Positions 26,367-38,904 of a DNA stretch of 64,000 bases are shown piece by piece. This DNA is from Stutzerimonas stutzeri (GTDB lineage: Bacteria > Pseudomonadota > Gammaproteobacteria > Pseudomonadales > Pseudomonadaceae). Each line of letters begins with the position of its first letter. Position 1 is the first letter of the stretch. Under the pieces are notes generated by a model that had not been told where the DNA came from, searched no databases, and saw only the letters and a program-made list of their open reading frames with translations. Position numbers and translations under genes: made by a program. The stretch spans positions 248,001 to 312,000 of the forward strand of contig NZ_JYHV01000015.1 of assembly GCF_000952685.1 (NCBI RefSeq). The letters are read 5' to 3'.

Positions 26367-28067
26367 ATGCACGCCAACGACTACTGGCTGATCGCGACCT
26401 TTTTTACTCTTGTGCTGGTACCTGCGCCCTGGCTGGGGAGCTATCTGTTCCGAGCCATGGAGGGTGAGCGTACCTGGCTGACGCCGGTGCTCGAGCCGGT
26501 CGAGCGGCTCTGCTATCGCGCCGCCGGCATCGATCCCGAGCGAGAACAGGACTGGAAACACTACAGCCTGGCCTTGCTGGCGTTGACCGCCGCGAGCCTG
26601 ATGGCGCTGTTCGCGATCCTGATGGGGCAGGGCAACCTGCCGCTCAATCCGCAAGGTGTGGCCGGCATGGACTGGCCGCTGGCCTTGAACACGGCGGTCA
26701 GCTTCGTCACTAACACCAACTGGCAGGCCTATAGCGGCGAGGCTCAGCTGAGCTACTTCAGCCAGATGCTCGGCCTCGGCGTGCAGAATTTCATCAGCCC
26801 GGCGGTCGGCCTGGCGGTGCTGGTGGTGTTCTGCCGGTCGCTCACGCGCCGTTCCTCGAAGGAAGTTGGCAATTTCTGGGTCGACCTGACCCGCGCCGTG
26901 CTGTACGGCTTGCTTCCGCTGAGCCTAATGCTGGCGCTGTTGTTGGTCTGGCAGGGCGTTCCACAGAGCTTTGCTAGCTACGTCCACGTGACGACCCTGC
27001 AGGGCGCCGACCGGACCATACCCCTGGGGCCGGCCGCGAGCCAGATCGCGATCAAGCAGATGGGCACCAATGGCGGCGGCTTCTTCGGCGTGAACTCGGC
27101 GCATCCCTTCGAGAACCCGACGGCCTGGAGCAACCTGTTCGAGGTGGTTTCGATCATCCTGATTCCCGCGGCCCTGGTGTTCATGTTCGGGCATTACGTG
27201 CGTGATCTGCGCCAGAGCCGTGCGATCCTCGGCTGCATGCTGCTGGTGTTCGTCCTCGGGCTCGGCATCACGCTGGTGGCCGAGCATCAGCCCAACCCGG
27301 CGCTGGCAGGCCTGGCAATCGAGCAGGGTGGCTCGCTGGAGGGCAAGGAGAGCCGCCTGGGTATCGCCGCGTCGGCGCTCTGGGCTACCGCCACCAGTGC
27401 GGCCTCGAACGGCTCGGTCAATGCCATGCACGACAGCTTCAGCCCGCTGGGCGGCATGGTGCCGCTGGTCAACATGATGCTCGGCGAGATCATCTTTGGC
27501 GGCGTCGGCGCGGGACTCTACGGCATGCTGCTGTTCGTCCTGATCACAGTTTTCCTGGCGGGCCTGATGATCGGCCGCACGCCTGAATATCTGGGCAAGA
27601 AGCTCGAAGTGCGGGAAGTCCGGCTGCTGGTGGCGACACTGCTGGTGATGCCGGTCGGCGTGCTGGTCCTGGTCGCCCTGGGGGTCAGCCTGTCCGGCCC
27701 GGCAGCGTCGATCGGCAACCCGGGGCCACACGGCCTCAGTCAGATCCTCTATGCCTACACCTCCGGCACCGGCAACAACGGCTCGGCCTTCGCCGGGTTC
27801 GGCGCCGACACGACCTATCACGACCTGATGATCGCGTTCGCCATGCTGCTTGGCCGCTTCGGCTACATCCTGCCGGTGCTGGCGATTGCCGGCAGCATAG
27901 CGGCGAAGAACCGCGCGCCGGTGGATGCCAACAGCTTTCCCACCCACGGGCCGCTGTTCGTGGTGCTGCTGACTTTGGTGATCCTGGTGGTCGGCGGGTT
28001 GACCTTCCTGCCCGCGCTGGCGCTGGGACCGATCGCCGAACACTTCTCCCTTCTGCAAGGCCTCTGA
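26367..28067 (+). CDS. kdpA: KdpA, potassium-translocating subunit
   Basis: The 566-residue polytopic protein has the four selectivity-filter-like repeats of the KdpA/Trk superfamily, such as [35 protein letters not shown] and [14 protein letters not shown]. It forms the K+ path of the high-affinity KdpFABC pump in the inner membrane. Length matches the usual 550-570. It is co-directional with kdpF (8 bp) and kdpB (11 bp). Confidence 0.96.
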   Translation: MHANDYWLIATFFTLVLVPAPWLGSYLFRAMEGERTWLTPVLEPVERLCYRAAGIDPEREQDWKHYSLALLALTAASLMALFAILMGQGNLPLNPQGVAGMDWPLALNTAVSFVTNTNWQAYSGEAQLSYFSQMLGLGVQNFISPAVGLAVLVVFCRSLTRRSSKEVGNFWVDLTRAVLYGLLPLSLMLALLLVWQGVPQSFASYVHVTTLQGADRTIPLGPAASQIAIKQMGTNGGGFFGVNSAHPFENPTAWSNLFEVVSIILIPAALVFMFGHYVRDLRQSRAILGCMLLVFVLGLGITLVAEHQPNPALAGLAIEQGGSLEGKESRLGIAASALWATATSAASNGSVNAMHDSFSPLGGMVPLVNMMLGEIIFGGVGAGLYGMLLFVLITVFLAGLMIGRTPEYLGKKLEVREVRLLVATLLVMPVGVLVLVALGVSLSGPAASIGNPGPHGLSQILYAYTSGTGNNGSAFAGFGADTTYHDLMIAFAMLLGRFGYILPVLAIAGSIAAKNRAPVDANSFPTHGPLFVVLLTLVILVVGGLTFLPALALGPIAEHFSLLQGL

Positions 28068-28078
28068 GGATCGTCACG

Positions 28079-30130
<2,052 letters not shown>

Positions 30131-30171
30131 CTTTGCTGCGTCGGGATCGGCGCGACCTCAGGAGATAACAC

Positions 30172-30738
30172 ATGCTCAAGCACATTCGTCCGGCGATCGC
30201 CGCGCTGCTACTGATGAGTCTGATTACCGGGATCCTGTATCCCTTGACGGTTACTGCAGTAGCGCAGCTGGTCTTTGCCGACCAGGCTAACGGCAGCCTG
30301 GTGCGTGACGCATCCGGCCAGATTCGAGGCAGCACGCTACTGGCGCAGCCATTCGATGGGCCGCAATGGTTCCAGCCACGGCCATCGGCCGCCGACTACG
30401 CGACGGTAGCCAGCGGCGCAAGCAACCTGGCCCCGAGTAACCCGCAACTGCTCGAACAAGTGCGCGCAAACGCCAGCCGCTGGAACGCCACCCCCGACCA
30501 GCCGGTGCCAATGGAGCTGGTCACCACCTCCGGTAGCGGTCTGGATCCGAACTTGACCTTGGCCGCGGCGCGTTACCAGCTGCCACGTGTCGCTGCGGCC
30601 CGTAGACTGGCATCAGCACAGCTGGAGCAGCTGATCCAGGCCAACCTCGAAGCGCCGTTGGTAGGGCCGGCAGTGGTCAACGTGCTGGCTCTGAACCTCG
30701 CGATGGCGGAAAATCGCTGGCCCGAACGAGACGAGTGA
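30172..30738 (+). CDS. kdpC: KdpC, potassium ATPase accessory subunit
   Basis: The 188-residue protein has one N-terminal membrane helix (about 11-32, IAALLLMSLITGILYPLTVT) and a periplasmic domain with QPFDGPQWFQPRPSA and the conserved SGSGLDPNLTLAAARYQLPRVA. It is needed for KdpFABC activity. Its stop codon overlaps the start region of kdpD. Confidence 0.95.
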   Translation: MLKHIRPAIAALLLMSLITGILYPLTVTAVAQLVFADQANGSLVRDASGQIRGSTLLAQPFDGPQWFQPRPSAADYATVASGASNLAPSNPQLLEQVRANASRWNATPDQPVPMELVTTSGSGLDPNLTLAAARYQLPRVAAARRLASAQLEQLIQANLEAPLVGPAVVNVLALNLAMAENRWPERDE

Positions 30739-30743
30739 GCCGA

Positions 30744-33395
30744 ATGAGCGATGCCCCGCACGCCGATGCCTTGCTGGATGACCAGCCCCACCAGGGGCAA
30801 GGCCGACTCAAGGTGTTTCTCGGCGCGGCGCCCGGCGTGGGCAAGACCTACGCCATGCTGCAGGCGGCGCAGAGACAATTGCGCCTCGGCAGACAGGTGC
30901 TGGCCGGCGTGGTCGAGTCGCACGGCCGAGCTGACACCGAAGCGCTGCGGGTGGGGGTGCCGGAACAACCGCTGACCCGCAGCGACTATCGCGGAGTGAC
31001 GCTGGAAGAGATGGACCTGGAAGGGTTGTTACAGATACGTCCGGGTCTGGTTCTGGTCGATGAGCTCGCCCACAGCAACGTCCCTGGCAGCCGTCACAGC
31101 AAGCGCTGGCAGGACGTGCTGGAGTTGCTCGAGGCGGGCATCGACGTTTACACCACGGTCAACGTGCAGCATCTGGAAAGCCTCAACGATCAAGTCCGTA
31201 CGATCACCGGCGTGCAGGTGCGGGAAACGGTTCCGGACTGGGTCCTGCACAACGCCGACGAAATCCTGCTGATCGACCTGCCTCCGCGTGAATTGCTTGA
31301 GCGCTTGCGCGAAGGCAAGGTCTACGTGCCGGAGCAGGCGCGGGCGGCAATCGATGCCTTTTTTACCCAGACCAACCTGACCGCGCTGCGCGAGCTGGCC
31401 ATGCAGACCGCGGCGGCACGCGTGGATGCAGATCTGCTGCGGCGCTCGCGAAGCCTGGGCGAAACGGCGCCGGTCGTGCGCGGCCGCTTGCTGGTGGGGA
31501 TCGACGGCGACGCATCCGCCGAAGGCCTGGTGCGCCACGCCGCCCGCGTGGCGGAGCGGCGGCATCTGCCCTGGTCGGTAGTCCACGTCAGCAATGGCAC
31601 CAGTCGCGGCGAGATGCAGTTGGGCTTTCTTCAGTCCGCCCAGCAACTTGCCGAACGTCTCGGTGGCGAGGTAGTCGAGTTGCGGGGCGAGCACATCGCG
31701 CGAACACTGCTGGAGCATGCGACCGAGCGGCTGGCCACGGTGATGCTGGTCGGCAGCAGCCAGGGTATGCGCAAGGCATGGAGCCTGTGGTCTAGGCGCA
31801 CCCTTGCCGAACAGCTCATCAGGGCAGGACAGGGGCTGGAAGTCAGCGTCCTTTCCCAGCAACCGGTCCATGCGATGAGCACCGCAGCGACCAAGGTACC
31901 CTTCGACTGGCGCAACTACCTGCTCGCTGCCATGGCGACGGGCGTCGCCACCGCTGTGGCATTGCTGCTGTCGCGCTACCTCGAGTTGCCGAATGTGTCC
32001 CTGGTGTTTCTCTCCGCCGTACTGGTGGTCGCCGTGCGCAGCAGCCTTGGCCCGGCGTTGGCCTGTGCTGGCGCCTCCTTTCTGCTGTACGACTTTCTGT
32101 TCATCCCGCCCACCTTCACCTTTATCGTGGCGCGGCAGGAAGACGTGCTCACGCTGCTATTCTTCCTGCTGATGGCGGTGCTGACCGGTAACCTAGCCAG
32201 CCGTCAGCGCCGGCAGTATCAGGCGTTGCGCCAGACCCAGACGGAAACCGCAGCCTTGCTCAATCTCTCGCGCCAGCTCAGTGCCGCCACCGATGTGCAG
32301 GCGGTCGGTGTCGCGGCGGTGCGTCAGTTGCAGCAGCTGCGCGGGGTGCAGGCGGTGGTCGTCACGCGCGGCAAGGATGCGCAATGGTTGTTCAACGGCG
32401 ACATGCAGGTGCTCGCCGAGCAGGAGCAGGCGGCGGCCGACTGGGCCTGGCGGCGTGGCCAGCCCGCCGGGCAGGGCACCGATACGTTGCCGAGCGGCCA
32501 CTGGTGGTGGCTGCCGCTGAATGGCGAGACGCGCGCCCTCGGCCTGCTTGGCATCCGGCAGACCCATGCGGGGCGACCGCAAACGCGTCGGCTGATCGCC
32601 GCGCTCGCCCATCCGCTGGCGCAGGCATTGCAACGCGCGATGCTGGCCGAAGAGCTGGAAGCCGCTCGTTTGCATGGACAAACCGAGGAGTTGCGCAGCG
32701 CCTTGCTGGCCTCCGTCTCCCACGATCTGCGCACGCCGCTGACCGCCATGCGCGGCTCCATCGACAGCCTGGCGACGCTGGGTGGAAGCATGAGCGAAGC
32801 CGATCGGCAGGAACTGCTGGACGCGACCCGGGACGAGGCCGAGCGGCTGGATCGCTATATCCAGAATCTGCTCGATATGACCCGCCTGGGGCACGGCGGC
32901 CTGAAACTGATCCGCGACTGGACCACACCGGATGATATCGTCGCCAGCGCACTGCAGCGTCTTCAGCGTGTGCTCGCTGAGCTGAAGCTGGAGGTGTCGA
33001 TCCCCGATTCGCTGCCGTTGCTCTATGTCCATCCAGCGCTGATCGAGCAGGCGCTGGTCAACGTGCTGGAGAACGCCGCGCGCTTTTCGCCGCCACAGGG
33101 ACGCTTGCGGGTGGAGGTTGAGGTGGATGCCGATCACCTGCGTTTCATCGTCAGCGACGAAGGGCCGGGCGTGCCCGAGGCCGAGCGCGTGCGAATCTTC
33201 GACATGTTCTACACCGCCGCGCGCGGCGACCGGGGCGGTCCGGGAACCGGCCTTGGCCTGGCTATCTGCCAGGGCATGATCGGCGCCCATGGAGGCCGCG
33301 TCTCGGTCGGCGATGGCCTCGACGGTCACGGCGCCAGTGTCGTTCTGGAGCTGCCGTTGCAACCTCAACCGGAATTCGAAAAGGACCGCTCTTGA
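30744..33395 (+). CDS. kdpD: KdpD, turgor/potassium sensor kinase
   Basis: The kinase has an N-terminal KdpD domain with Walker A (GAAPGVGKTYAML) and DELAHSN, a universal-stress-like domain (about 240-370), four membrane helices at about 390-500 and a GAF-like segment. HisKA follows with H660 (SVSHDLRTPLTAMRGS), then HATPase (NVLENAARFSPP; GTGLGLAICQGMIGAHGG). It controls kdp expression with KdpE. The ATG at 30744 is preferred over a GTG at 30735, which overlaps the kdpC stop. 883 residues from this start. Confidence 0.95.
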   Translation: MSDAPHADALLDDQPHQGQGRLKVFLGAAPGVGKTYAMLQAAQRQLRLGRQVLAGVVESHGRADTEALRVGVPEQPLTRSDYRGVTLEEMDLEGLLQIRPGLVLVDELAHSNVPGSRHSKRWQDVLELLEAGIDVYTTVNVQHLESLNDQVRTITGVQVRETVPDWVLHNADEILLIDLPPRELLERLREGKVYVPEQARAAIDAFFTQTNLTALRELAMQTAAARVDADLLRRSRSLGETAPVVRGRLLVGIDGDASAEGLVRHAARVAERRHLPWSVVHVSNGTSRGEMQLGFLQSAQQLAERLGGEVVELRGEHIARTLLEHATERLATVMLVGSSQGMRKAWSLWSRRTLAEQLIRAGQGLEVSVLSQQPVHAMSTAATKVPFDWRNYLLAAMATGVATAVALLLSRYLELPNVSLVFLSAVLVVAVRSSLGPALACAGASFLLYDFLFIPPTFTFIVARQEDVLTLLFFLLMAVLTGNLASRQRRQYQALRQTQTETAALLNLSRQLSAATDVQAVGVAAVRQLQQLRGVQAVVVTRGKDAQWLFNGDMQVLAEQEQAAADWAWRRGQPAGQGTDTLPSGHWWWLPLNGETRALGLLGIRQTHAGRPQTRRLIAALAHPLAQALQRAMLAEELEAARLHGQTEELRSALLASVSHDLRTPLTAMRGSIDSLATLGGSMSEADRQELLDATRDEAERLDRYIQNLLDMTRLGHGGLKLIRDWTTPDDIVASALQRLQRVLAELKLEVSIPDSLPLLYVHPALIEQALVNVLENAARFSPPQGRLRVEVEVDADHLRFIVSDEGPGVPEAERVRIFDMFYTAARGDRGGPGTGLGLAICQGMIGAHGGRVSVGDGLDGHGASVVLELPLQPQPEFEKDRS

Positions 33396-34084
33396 GCCAG
33401 CAAGCCAGTCTGTTGGTCATTGACGACGAGCCGCAGATCAGAAAATTCCTGCGCATCAGCCTCGGTTCTCAGGGCTATCGCGTGCTGGAAAGCGCGACCG
33501 GTGTCGAAGGCCTGGCGCGTGCGGCGCTTGAGAAGCCCGACCTGGTGGTGCTCGATCTGGGCCTGCCAGACATGGATGGCCAGAAGGTATTGCGCGAGCT
33601 GCGTGAATGGAGCCAGGTGCCGGTGCTGGTGTTGTCGGTACGTGCCAGCGAAGCGGAAAAGGTCACCGCGCTCGATGGTGGCGCCAACGATTACGTCACC
33701 AAACCCTTCGGTATTCAGGAATTTCTCGCCCGCGTCCGCGCACTGTTGCGCCAGGCGTCGGGCCAGGAATCGGTGCTGAGCCAGGTGGTGTCCGGCCCCT
33801 TGTGCATCGACTTTGCCTTCAGGCGGGTGAGCCTCGACGGCCAGGAGGTCAGCCTGACCCGCAAGGAGTACGCCGTGCTGGCGGAGCTGGGCCGATATCT
33901 CGGCCGTGTGGTCACGCAACAGCAGCTATTGAAGGATATCTGGGGGCCGAGTCACAGCGGCGATACCCATTATTTGCGCGTGGTGGTTGGGCACCTGCGG
34001 CGCAAGCTTGGGGATGATCCCGCGGCGCCGCGATTCATCGTCACGGAGGCCGGTGTCGGTTATCGGCTGACGGCCGAGGTCTGA
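33392..34084 (+). CDS. kdpE: KdpE, response regulator of the kdp operon
   Basis: The 230-residue OmpR-type regulator has a receiver with D55 (VVLDLGLPDMDG) and a C-terminal winged helix (about 130-225, RRVSLDGQEVSLTRKEYAVLAEL...). It has a TTG start at 33392 that overlaps the kdpD stop by 4 bp (TTGA), with AAGGA upstream; no ATG fits. It would activate kdpFABC under low potassium. Confidence 0.95.
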   Translation: MSQQASLLVIDDEPQIRKFLRISLGSQGYRVLESATGVEGLARAALEKPDLVVLDLGLPDMDGQKVLRELREWSQVPVLVLSVRASEAEKVTALDGGANDYVTKPFGIQEFLARVRALLRQASGQESVLSQVVSGPLCIDFAFRRVSLDGQEVSLTRKEYAVLAELGRYLGRVVTQQQLLKDIWGPSHSGDTHYLRVVVGHLRRKLGDDPAAPRFIVTEAGVGYRLTAEV

Positions 34085-34135
34085 CCGCTGCCTCGGCAGC
34101 GGCCGATGCGCCGGGGAATCCAGCGGCCTGCACAG

Positions 34136-35332
34136 TCAGGCATCGCGCACTCGTGGATGGACGAAAAACCACACCGCCAGCGGCGTGGCGATCACCATCA
34201 CACCCAATCCCAGCGCTGTCACCGCCACCGGCAGGCCGTAATGATCAGCAATCCAGCCCGCGCCGAGCAGGGGCACAATGCTGCCGACGTAGCCGCACAC
34301 CAAATAGGTCGAGATCAGTCCGGAGCGCTCGGCCGAGCTGGCGATGCGGTTGACCATGCTAATGCCCGCTAGCAGGCACAGGCCATGCCCGGTTGCCGTT
34401 GCGCAGACCCCGATGATGAATACGGTTGGCGAGCCGAGCTTGAAGTTGAGTACGAGCATGGCGTTGCTGAGTGCCACTGCTAGCAGACCGAGCAGGCCGC
34501 ACCAACGCAGGCTAATCCGTGCGCATGCCAGCTGCGTAATGGCCGAAGCCAGCAGAATGACCCCGATGGACGTCCCGCTCACCACCGGACCGTGCCAGGG
34601 AATCATCTTTTCCAGAAACAATGGGGCCATGGATGCATAAAGCCCGAACACGCCGAACGCGAAGAACGGGCAGGCACAGGTCAGCAGGAAGGCCAGCGAA
34701 TCGCTGCGCTTCGCCCAGGCCAAGCGCGGGATGAAGGCTCGCCAATCGAGCACTGCGTCCGCGTTAGCCTCGTGGTGCTTCAAATGCACGCGCATCAAGG
34801 CATAGACGGCCAGCACCCCGAGCGCTAACGAAGGCAGGTATGTGACCGTCAGCGGGTGCGGCATCCACTGGCCGATAACGCCGCCGGTCAAGGGCCCGAG
34901 CCCGAAACCGAAGGCGAGCAGGAAGCTGGTGAGGGTGGAAATACGCTGCGAGGCGCCGTCACGGGAGATCTGCACCAGGCCCACCGAGGCGCTGGTGACG
35001 ATCAAACTCGAGGACAGGCCTACCGCGAAGCGACCGATATTCAGACTCGGCAGATTCCACGCCAGCATCGTCAGCAAGGTGCCACCCCAGCCGAGCAGCA
35101 GGCCCGCCAGCATCACGCGGCGAAACCCCAGCGTGTCGGACAGCCGCCCCATGAACAGCAGCCCGGCGAGTGCACCGAGCATGTAGATCACGTAAATCAG
35201 CGAGACGTCGCTGGTGCGCAGCTGCCAGGCCTGCTGATAGAGCGGGTACAGCGGTGAAATGAGCGCGGTGCCCATGACGCCGACACACATGGCGAAACAG
35301 ACCCAGGGAAACGCTGGCCATCGTTGCTTCAT
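34136..35332 (-). CDS. MFS transporter
   Basis: The 398-residue protein has 12 predicted membrane segments and the MFS A-like motif GRLSDTLGFRRVMLAGLLLG between helices 2 and 3. It is a drug/metabolite exporter type of unknown substrate. It is convergent with kdpE. ATG at 35332 follows AGGATGAGC. Confidence 0.8.
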   Translation of the reverse strand: MKQRWPAFPWVCFAMCVGVMGTALISPLYPLYQQAWQLRTSDVSLIYVIYMLGALAGLLFMGRLSDTLGFRRVMLAGLLLGWGGTLLTMLAWNLPSLNIGRFAVGLSSSLIVTSASVGLVQISRDGASQRISTLTSFLLAFGFGLGPLTGGVIGQWMPHPLTVTYLPSLALGVLAVYALMRVHLKHHEANADAVLDWRAFIPRLAWAKRSDSLAFLLTCACPFFAFGVFGLYASMAPLFLEKMIPWHGPVVSGTSIGVILLASAITQLACARISLRWCGLLGLLAVALSNAMLVLNFKLGSPTVFIIGVCATATGHGLCLLAGISMVNRIASSAERSGLISTYLVCGYVGSIVPLLGAGWIADHYGLPVAVTALGLGVMVIATPLAVWFFVHPRVRDA

Positions 35333-35465
35333 TGCTCATCCTGCGGCAAATGATCGGGACCTGCCGATACCGCTCCCCCGCGCCTCGTCATGGCACCCAC
35401 AGCGCTGCGCGGTGCTGCGCTCAGGCACCGCCCCGACCGCGGTTCGGTGCGGCAGCGATCACCTG

Positions 35466-35507
35466 GCGAAAACGAAAAGCGTCAGCGCCCGCTGGGCCTG
35501 CTGACGT
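35466..35507 (-). terminator. Terminator of the branched-chain-type binding-protein gene
   Basis: On the minus strand a hairpin formed by CGTCAGC...GCTGACG with an inner GCCC/GGGC stem is followed by CTTTTCGTTTTCG. It lies just after the stop codon of the gene at 35555. Confidence 0.75.
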
Positions 35508-35554
35508 TGAAAAGAGGCGGAGCCTGAGGGGTATCCGGCACGACAGGCCGACGA

Positions 35555-36790
35555 TTATCGCAGGATTGGATCGTCGCCGCGCTCCTCCAGCCAATCGTCA
35601 CGGCTGGGCGCCGCTTCCTCGCCGCCCATGCGGTGGATGATACTGAAATAGTCCTGCTTGAACCGGTCCTGCATGATGTCGCTGCGCGAGCGAACCCGCA
35701 CGGCATAGATGCTCTGGACGTTCTGATGGTCGAAGCCGCGCCAGTACTGGTCATCCTTGAGCAGGCTGTAATGGTGTTCCTCCAGCGCGGAGATGATCTT
35801 TTCGCTGTCCAGGCTCCCGGCTCGCTGAACGGCCGCGGCCCACTCTCGAACGACGCTGTAGGCCGAGGCGGTGGTGCTGTCCGGGTAGCGTTGATGCTGG
35901 GCAATGTAGGCGTCAACGAAGGCCTGGCCATCAGCGCTCTTGACCAACGCAGGCACCTGCCAGGTCCAGGCGGTGGTACCGATGACATGCTCCATGACCT
36001 GCGGGCCGGCTTGCTCGACGATGCTGCTAGTCAGGTTGGGCACGATGATCTGCATTCGCCGATCGAGGCGCATGTCGTGCGCGAGACGCATCATCTGCAC
36101 CAGGTCCTGCCCGAGCAGCACGACGACCAGCACGTCGGCGTTGCTGGCGGCCGCCTTGTTCAAGGCCGCGAGATATTCGTCATGCCGCGCGCCCCTGACG
36201 CTGATGCGGCTGAAACCGTGGCGCGCACGATCGCGGCTGCGAGTGGCTTCGCGTAGCGCCTGCTCCATGCTGTGGCCCCAGCTGTCATCGAGGCAGATGT
36301 AGTGATAACGGCGGTTGGGCAGGTGCCAGCTGAGGTACTCGCCTAGCACGCGCGCGCTCATCCAGGCGCTGTTGGTTTCGCGGAACAGGTAGCGTTGCCC
36401 ATCGCGGCCGGTGATGGCGTTGGCGTAGGCCAGCGTCGGAAAGAACAACAGGCCCAGCTCGCGCGCCCGTTGCCCTGCGGCGATGGCTTCCTCGCTGGTG
36501 GCACCTCCGAAGGCCATGGAAACACCCTGAGCGGCGAAGCGATCGATGTTGGCACTGGCCTTTTCATCGCGTGCCGCCGAATTGTGGCTGAGCAGCTCCA
36601 GCGGCCTGCCGAGCACGCCACCCTCGCGATTGATGTCGTCGACAGCGAGCAGGGCGCCGCGACGCAACTCGAGACCTTCGCTTTTGTAGTTGCCGGTACT
36701 CGGGTAGTTCAAGCCGATACGAATCGCTGGCGCCGCCTGGCTTTCAGCGGCCAGCATCAGGAGAAAGATAAGGAACAGGGAACGACACAT
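35555..36790 (-). CDS. Branched-chain/urea-type ABC substrate-binding protein
   Basis: The 411-residue secreted protein (signal peptide ending ESQA) has a type I periplasmic-binding fold: IRIGLNYPSTGNYKSEGLELRRGALLAVDDINREGGVLG, shown here in pieces, then FGGATSEEAIAAGQRARELGLLFF and HYICLDDSWGHSMEQALREA. It resembles Leu/Ile/Val- or urea-binding proteins, but no permease or ATPase genes lie nearby. It is divergent from the PedH-like gene, and the shared intergenic region holds a regulon palindrome. It may sense rather than transport its ligand. Ligand unknown. Confidence 0.72.
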   Translation of the reverse strand: MCRSLFLIFLLMLAAESQAAPAIRIGLNYPSTGNYKSEGLELRRGALLAVDDINREGGVLGRPLELLSHNSAARDEKASANIDRFAAQGVSMAFGGATSEEAIAAGQRARELGLLFFPTLAYANAITGRDGQRYLFRETNSAWMSARVLGEYLSWHLPNRRYHYICLDDSWGHSMEQALREATRSRDRARHGFSRISVRGARHDEYLAALNKAAASNADVLVVVLLGQDLVQMMRLAHDMRLDRRMQIIVPNLTSSIVEQAGPQVMEHVIGTTAWTWQVPALVKSADGQAFVDAYIAQHQRYPDSTTASAYSVVREWAAAVQRAGSLDSEKIISALEEHHYSLLKDDQYWRGFDHQNVQSIYAVRVRSRSDIMQDRFKQDYFSIIHRMGGEEAAPSRDDWLEERGDDPILR

Positions 36791-36944
36791 GGCTCATGTC
36801 CTTGTGAGCTGAGGAACCACTTTTTTACGGACTGTGATCGTCGCGAGGAATTGTCTTTTTGGGCCCCTGGGTTGCGACTTCGGTGTCGGGTCCCGCCCGG
36901 CCAGGGCCTTCCAACGCCGAGTTGGCGCGGCCTACGTGGCGGTA

Positions 36945-36962
36945 TTGCTACCAAGGGAGGAG
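36945..36962 (+). promoter_or_regulatory. Putative operator of the alcohol-oxidation regulon (PedH-like copy)
   Basis: TTGCTACCAAGGGAGGAG keeps CTACCAAGGGAG of the consensus. It lies about 110 bp before the PedH-like start codon, almost the same distance as in front of exaB and exaC. Confidence 0.5.
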
Positions 36963-37073
36963 GAAAATGGGTACTGCGTGCAATTGTTGGCAAAGGGCCT
37001 GCAACGAAGAATCGGCAGCAGACCGGGAAAACTTCCCGGCGACGATAACAATGAACCCGTAGAGGTAGCCGCA

Positions 37074-38852
37074 ATGAAGCACACCGGTCTTCGCAAGCCC
37101 TTCGCCCTGACCGCGCTATGCGCCGCCATGGCGATGTCCAGCGTGTCGGCTTGGGCAGTCACTGATCAGGATATTCTCAATGACGCCAAGTCCACCGATC
37201 AGATCGTAACCAACGGCCTGGGCCCGCAGGGGCAGCGCTACAGTCAACTGGACAAACTGAACACCGAAAACGTCAGCCAACTTCGCCCGGTCTGGGGCTT
37301 TTCCCTCGGCGGTGAGAAGCAGCGTGGGCAGGAAGCGCAGCCGCTGGTCAAAGACGGTGTGATGTATCTGACCGGCTCCTATTCACGTGTTTTTGCCGTG
37401 GATGCCCGTACCGGCAAGGAACTCTGGCAATACGATGCGCGCCTGCCCGACGGCATCATGCCTTGCTGTGACGTGATCAACCGCGGTGTCGCGCTGTATG
37501 GCGACCTGGTGATCTTCGGCACCCTGGATGCCAAGTTGGTGGCGTTGAACAAGGACACTGGCAAGGTCGTCTGGAAAAAAACCGTCGCTGATTACAAGGC
37601 GGGCTACTCGATTTCCGCCGCGCCCATGATCGTCAAGGGCAAGGTCATCACCGGCCTGGCGGGCGGCGAATTCGGTGTTGTCGGCATGATCCAGGCGTTC
37701 GACGCCAAGAATGGTGAGCTGGTGTGGACCCGTCCGACCGTGGAAGGGCACATGGGCTACGTGATGAAGGACGGCAAGAAGGTCGAGAATGGCATCTCCG
37801 GCGGTGAAGCCGGCAAGACCTGGCCGGGCGACCTGTGGAAAACCGGCGGCGCCGCGCCCTGGCTGGGCGGCTACTACGATCCGGATACCGATTCGCTGCT
37901 GTTCGGCACCGGCAACCCGTCACCGTGGAACTCGCACCTGCGCCCGGGCGACAATCTCTTCTCGTCTTCGCGTCTGGCGCTCGACCCGAACGACGGCTCG
38001 ATCAAGTGGCACTTTCAGTCCACGCCGCATGACGGCTGGGACTTCGACGGCGTGAACGAGCTGGTTTCGTTCGACTATCAGGACGGCGGCAAGACCATCA
38101 AGGCCGCCGGCACCGCCGACCGTAACGGCTTCTTCTACGTGCTCGACCGCACCAACGGCAAGTTCATCCGTGGTTTCCCGTTCGTCGACAAGATCACCTG
38201 GGCCAAGGGCCTGGATAAGGACGGTCGCCCGGTTTACGACGATGCCAACCGTCCGGGCGCGCCAGGCGATGCGGACAAGGGCAAGTCGGTGTTCGTCGCG
38301 CCGTCATTCCTTGGCGGCAAGAACTGGATGCCGATGGCTTACAGCCAGGACACCGGGCTGTTCTACGTACCATCCAACGAGTGGGGCATGGACATCTGGA
38401 ACGAAGGCGTCGCCTACAAGAAGGGCGCAGCCTATCTGGGCGCTGGGTTCACCATCCATCCGCTGAACGAGGAATACATCGGTGTGCTGCGCGCCATCGA
38501 CCCGAAGACCGGCAAGGAAGTCTGGCGCTACAAGAACTACGCGCCGCTCTGGGGGGGTGTGCTGGCAACCAAGGGTAACCTGGTGTTCACCGGCAATCCG
38601 GAAGGCTACCTGATGGCATTCGATGCCAAGACCGGCAAGAAACTCTACGAGTTCAACACCGGCTCTGGCGTGATCGGTTCGCCGATCACCTGGGAAATGG
38701 ACGGCGAGCAGTACGTCTCCGTGCTTTCCGGTTGGGGTGGTGCTGTCCCGCTGTGGGGCGGTGAAGTCGCCAAGCGCATCAAGGACTTCAACCAGGGCGG
38801 CATGGTCTGGACGTTCAAATTGCCGAAGGACCAGGTCGTAGCCAAGCGTTGA
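37074..38852 (+). CDS. pedH: PedH-like quinoprotein alcohol dehydrogenase, lanthanide-type site
   Basis: The 592-residue periplasmic PQQ enzyme has a signal peptide (cut near AWA). Its vicinal disulfide is C131-C132 ([10 protein letters not shown]), and several propeller W-motifs are present. The active site [13 protein letters not shown] has catalytic D323 and a second aspartate, D325, two residues on. That extra Asp is the marker of lanthanide-dependent enzymes (XoxF, ExaF, PedH), whereas the enzyme at 22552-24411 has Ser. Expected role: oxidation of ethanol and similar alcohols with La3+-Nd3+ type metals. Start 37074 is chosen for its signal peptide; the longer frame covers promoter DNA. 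Confidence 0.9.
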   Translation: MKHTGLRKPFALTALCAAMAMSSVSAWAVTDQDILNDAKSTDQIVTNGLGPQGQRYSQLDKLNTENVSQLRPVWGFSLGGEKQRGQEAQPLVKDGVMYLTGSYSRVFAVDARTGKELWQYDARLPDGIMPCCDVINRGVALYGDLVIFGTLDAKLVALNKDTGKVVWKKTVADYKAGYSISAAPMIVKGKVITGLAGGEFGVVGMIQAFDAKNGELVWTRPTVEGHMGYVMKDGKKVENGISGGEAGKTWPGDLWKTGGAAPWLGGYYDPDTDSLLFGTGNPSPWNSHLRPGDNLFSSSRLALDPNDGSIKWHFQSTPHDGWDFDGVNELVSFDYQDGGKTIKAAGTADRNGFFYVLDRTNGKFIRGFPFVDKITWAKGLDKDGRPVYDDANRPGAPGDADKGKSVFVAPSFLGGKNWMPMAYSQDTGLFYVPSNEWGMDIWNEGVAYKKGAAYLGAGFTIHPLNEEYIGVLRAIDPKTGKEVWRYKNYAPLWGGVLATKGNLVFTGNPEGYLMAFDAKTGKKLYEFNTGSGVIGSPITWEMDGEQYVSVLSGWGGAVPLWGGEVAKRIKDFNQGGMVWTFKLPKDQVVAKR

Positions 38853-38871
38853 TCTTCGGCTCCAAACGAAT

Positions 38872-38904
38872 GGCCGGCTGCTAACAGCCGGCCTTTTTGT
38901 TTTT
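38872..38904 (+). terminator. Terminator of the PedH-like gene
   Basis: GGCCGGCTG and CAGCCGGCC form a 9-bp stem around CTAA-type loop bases, followed by TTTTTGTTTTT. It lies about 20 bp after the stop codon. Confidence 0.9.

Noticed and set aside
26925-28058. Long open minus-strand frame opposite kdpA (377 codons)
   Set aside because: Antisense shadow of a clear KdpA gene; His/Gln/Arg-rich translation without a domain.
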